This document shows, in pieces, positions 40,198-42,959 of a stretch of DNA of 42,959 nucleotides. A program made the position numbers and the translations under genes. This DNA comes from Chromera velia (Eukaryota > Sar > Chromeraceae). Position 1 is the first letter of the stretch, and every line of letters starts with the position of its first letter. The stretch covers positions 5,992-48,950 of the forward strand of contig JAHBMJ010000230.1 of assembly GCA_018398765.1 (NCBI GenBank), read 5' to 3'. Under the pieces are notes generated by a model. That model worked only from the letters and a program-made list of their open reading frames with translations. It was not told the DNA's origin and searched no databases.

Positions 40198-42486
40198 AAA
40201 GGGGGGGTGATGGGGATGCATCGAAGGGAAGGGAAGAGCGCGACCACCGTGTGAATTTTTGATACCGACGTCCATTTTTCTCTCTCTCTCATTCAGCCGA
40301 TGACACTGACCACAGAGGGAGTGCCTCCCTCCCTCCCTTCCTCGCACTCGACGGAGCCGAGTCGAGAGGTGCGTATGTGTGGTTCATCATGCGAAGCAAC
40401 CCTTCCTTCATTCCTCCCTTTAGTAGCTGTTCCTTCCTTTCTTGCACCATGCGCTGACAATTGATCTCCGCCTTGCGCACTTGCCTTGCCTGAACCCTCC
40501 GTCCTCCGTCTTGGTCCAGCGCTCTGATTTGATGACAGTCGGAGCCTGTTGATCCAGAGAAAGGAAACGAAAGGAATGGAAGGAACCTTCACAAAGCACA
40601 GACGCATGCCAGCAGTCTTGTTCCCGGCCGTCGTGTGACCCTTCTGACCCTCTTCCACCCCTTTCCCGCGTGCTTTCTGTTTTGTTCGGACGTGTGCCTG
40701 AATTTGCTGCTTGTCCCCTCACGATGGTTGGAAAAAAAAAATCAAAAGGATTCATCGCGTGGCTGCTCTTGCCCGGCGTTCTCGAGTCATGAATTAATGG
40801 AAAGACAGTTGCCAATTAACGAATCGGGGCATACTCTTATCTGTTTCCTGGCCGTTTGATCCACTTTTTCATCTCACTGCGTGGGGTCGAAATCGATTTA
40901 TGACCTGCTTCAATTTTTTTCTACTTGATACCCGATTAATCAGATTTTAGAATTCATTATTCATTTGAGACGTATAACTTAAAAAACGTCCAGCAAGACC
41001 CTAGGATCGACTAGAAAGGATCTAATTTGAACTCCAAATGAAAAGTGGTATATATCGGATTTTCCTAGAGATTTTCAAAATGATGTAGCATTGATTAATA
41101 GTATGATTGATAGGTGCCGCGCTAGGCCTTCTATTGATTGATTGATCAGTTTCGCACCTAGTTTCGCACTATTCTAGGCACGATTACAGCTCAGGCTGAT
41201 ACTTAATATGATGCTAAAATTTCATAAAAATATATATTGGGGGGTATATCATCTCATATGTATATATTATATTATATATAATCATTGATGATTGGACTTC
41301 AAAAAAGACATTATTTTCTAGATTATTTTTTGTTTTCATGATCGAAGCTTACATGCTCCACCGGCTTAGTCATTCATTCATTCATTCATATAGTAGCCCC
41401 TAAATGCCCCTAATACATCCTATATTATATTAAACATGTAAAGCAGATTTTAGCAAAGACTGCAAAGTACCTATAGGCGTCAGCTAAAGAAAAAAAAAAA
41501 GAAAAAAAAAATAAGCGATCAGAGGAGATTTTTTTTTTTTTTCTTTCTTTTTTTACTTTTTTACCTTGAATAACATTTAACAACAGTTGTTCAACACATG
41601 AACAACACTTGTACAACACTTAAACCTAGCAAAATACTGGCAAGGACAGGGTTAGCGCTATGAAGTAGCTTGGCATGGGTGGCAGACTACGTCCTATGAA
41701 TCAGCATCATTTACCAGATCATTTATGCGCAAGCATGCCACTCTGAAAGTAGAAGAGTTAGAAAAGAAACATCCTGGTTGAATTAAATCTAAATTAACGT
41801 GAACTACTGTTGTAAAGAACCGAACTGCCTCGTGCGTTGCCGCCGAACGCTAGACGCCTATTCATAGTCTCTTTGAATTTCGTCAGGTATGAATCTGAAT
41901 TTTGAACAATTAAATCGGGCCCCGGAAAGTTGTCGGGCATGTAAGTGGAGTGCCGGGGCCCCTTCCCCAACATGTTGGGGGCCCCCAGCATGCATTTTAA
42001 AACTCATTTTTTTCGTCCGAAATTAATCTGAATCAAGTGCTATGCAAATTTCAGCCGAAGTTCAACGCAGTATGGATGTCGCCAGCTGTACGTACAATGT
42101 TATTACGATGTTGCAAAGCAGGAGTGAGTTTCAGTTTTTACAAAATTACAGCTTTTTGGGACTGCATGCTCATAAAATTTCAATCGAAGATTCACGACGC
42201 TTGACGATACGTGCAACTCTCACCTCAACTCTTTGTAAGTACCCCTAAGCTATGCTTTCCGGGCCATCCGGCATGCAAGCGTCAAAAATCTTTAAATCGG
42301 CAAGTGCCACAACATTCCACAACGGGATACACCCAACCAGTTGGGTGAGTGCCTCGGGGGGCTATTTAGGGGTCCGCTAATTGATGCACACCATCGGGGG
42401 CTTGGGCATGTCTAAGTTGTGTGCTGCCATAGGGTGGGGGCCATGGCAGCGAAGTATATTTTTCGGGACCGCACGCGTATCGTATA
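40198..42486. other. Gene-free 3' flank of NAF1 and AT-rich spacer
   Basis: 40198-40870 probably includes the NAF1 3' untranslated region. 40900-42050 is AT-rich with a TCAT microsatellite (41373-41390) and a mixed A/T homopolymer block (41488-41560). The GC palindrome GGGGGCCCCC lies near 41977. No coding signal is convincing. Confidence 0.5.
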
Positions 42487-42587
42487 TGCATGTGCAACTC
42501 CATGCGAGTTACTTGAGGGGCATGCATATACAAAGTAATTATAAGGCATGTGCGATCACGGCTCCGTGCGAGTTGCTCGAGGGGCAT
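42487..42587 (+). repeat. Degenerate direct repeat pair
   Basis: GCATGTGC followed by CTCCATGCGAGTTACTTGAG and GGGCAT recurs about 60 bp later as GCATGTGC, then CTCCGTGCGAGTTGCTCGAG and GGGCAT. Function unknown. Confidence 0.65.
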
Positions 42588-42959
42588 ATTTTCGAACTCG
42601 GGCGACACCGACCGTGATGGAGACAGAACCGATCCCCCCCTTAAAAATAAAAAAATGTGTTATGCGAGTGCGTGCGATCTCAAGGCCTCTCGGCTGATCT
42701 CAGCAGAGCTGAGCTGCCCCCCAAGGCGACTGGAATATTAACTTTGTGGCCTCAAACAACAAAAGCAAACCAGTCATAAGTGGCACTATGGTAATTAAAG
42801 TAGGGGAACTCATACAAAATACTTTATACAACGGCGTTACATAACCCCCCCCCCCCCTAAACCATCAATTTGCTGGTTGCATAAGGCGGCGGCGCATATA
42901 TATTGCATGCTAGAATGCGGCGGCGCCCAGAAGGACCACCTCCGCATAAGACCCCCCCC
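42588..42959. other. Gene-free right end
   Basis: Holds poly-C runs (C7 to C14, for example around 42845) and repeated GGCGGCGC blocks (42883 and 42918). No coding signal. Confidence 0.5.

Noticed and set aside
41955-41995. GCCGGGGCCCC and GGGGGCCCCC as a second copy of the transposon end
   Set aside because: Similarity stops after about 10 GC-rich bases and none of the inner TIR blocks follow.

Overview
This is a eukaryotic nuclear contig. Its real genes are split into many small exons by GT-AG introns, most of which end in TGCAG. Intergenic DNA is full of simple repeats, there is an N gap (22441-22766), and a Ty3/gypsy retrotransposon enters from the left edge. Intron density, overall composition and the protein set (NAF1, an mRNA-export-type RGG protein, a bacterial-like class V aminotransferase) fit a free-living protist or alga. 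A photosynthetic alveolate such as Chromera is my best guess, but it is an inference only.

Layout. 1-2460: partial Ty3/gypsy element on the minus strand (protease and start of reverse transcriptase, gag, primer-binding site, probable LTR). 2461-8436: mostly gene-poor, with hairpins at 2581-2654 and 4910-4941, a long nested inverted repeat at 5198-5389 and weak exon candidates. 8437-13548 (minus): nine-exon PLP-dependent class V aminotransferase, for which a complete in-frame 938-residue model can be built. 13549-18806: AT-rich spacer, then a cluster of unrecognised coding pieces: a minus-strand fragment, a basic protein with an HTH-like motif, an RG-rich gene with a decayed 45-bp tandem repeat, and a protein with an internal duplication. 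18807-23655: repeat-rich, with pyrimidine tracts, GGAT/GGAC minisatellites, a 0.3-kb tandem duplication and the gap.

23656-29548 is the most notable object. It is a 5.9-kb unit bounded by long terminal inverted repeats (about 200 bp, roughly 85% identical by hand over the inner part). It carries two convergent spliced genes that I cannot assign to a known family. One of them, a candidate transposase, has a single-base frame break at a C9 tract and an intron made almost wholly of dinucleotide repeat.

29549-30811 is AT-rich spacer. Two RNA-related genes then stand head to head: a six-exon RGG protein with a UAP56-binding-type motif (30812-33892, minus) and the snoRNP assembly factor NAF1 (34712-40197, plus, nine exons, 629 residues). 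The remainder to 42959 is AT-rich and repeat-rich with no gene I can support.

Exon sums were checked by hand for reading-frame closure. Function calls rest on remembered family motifs, not on searches.
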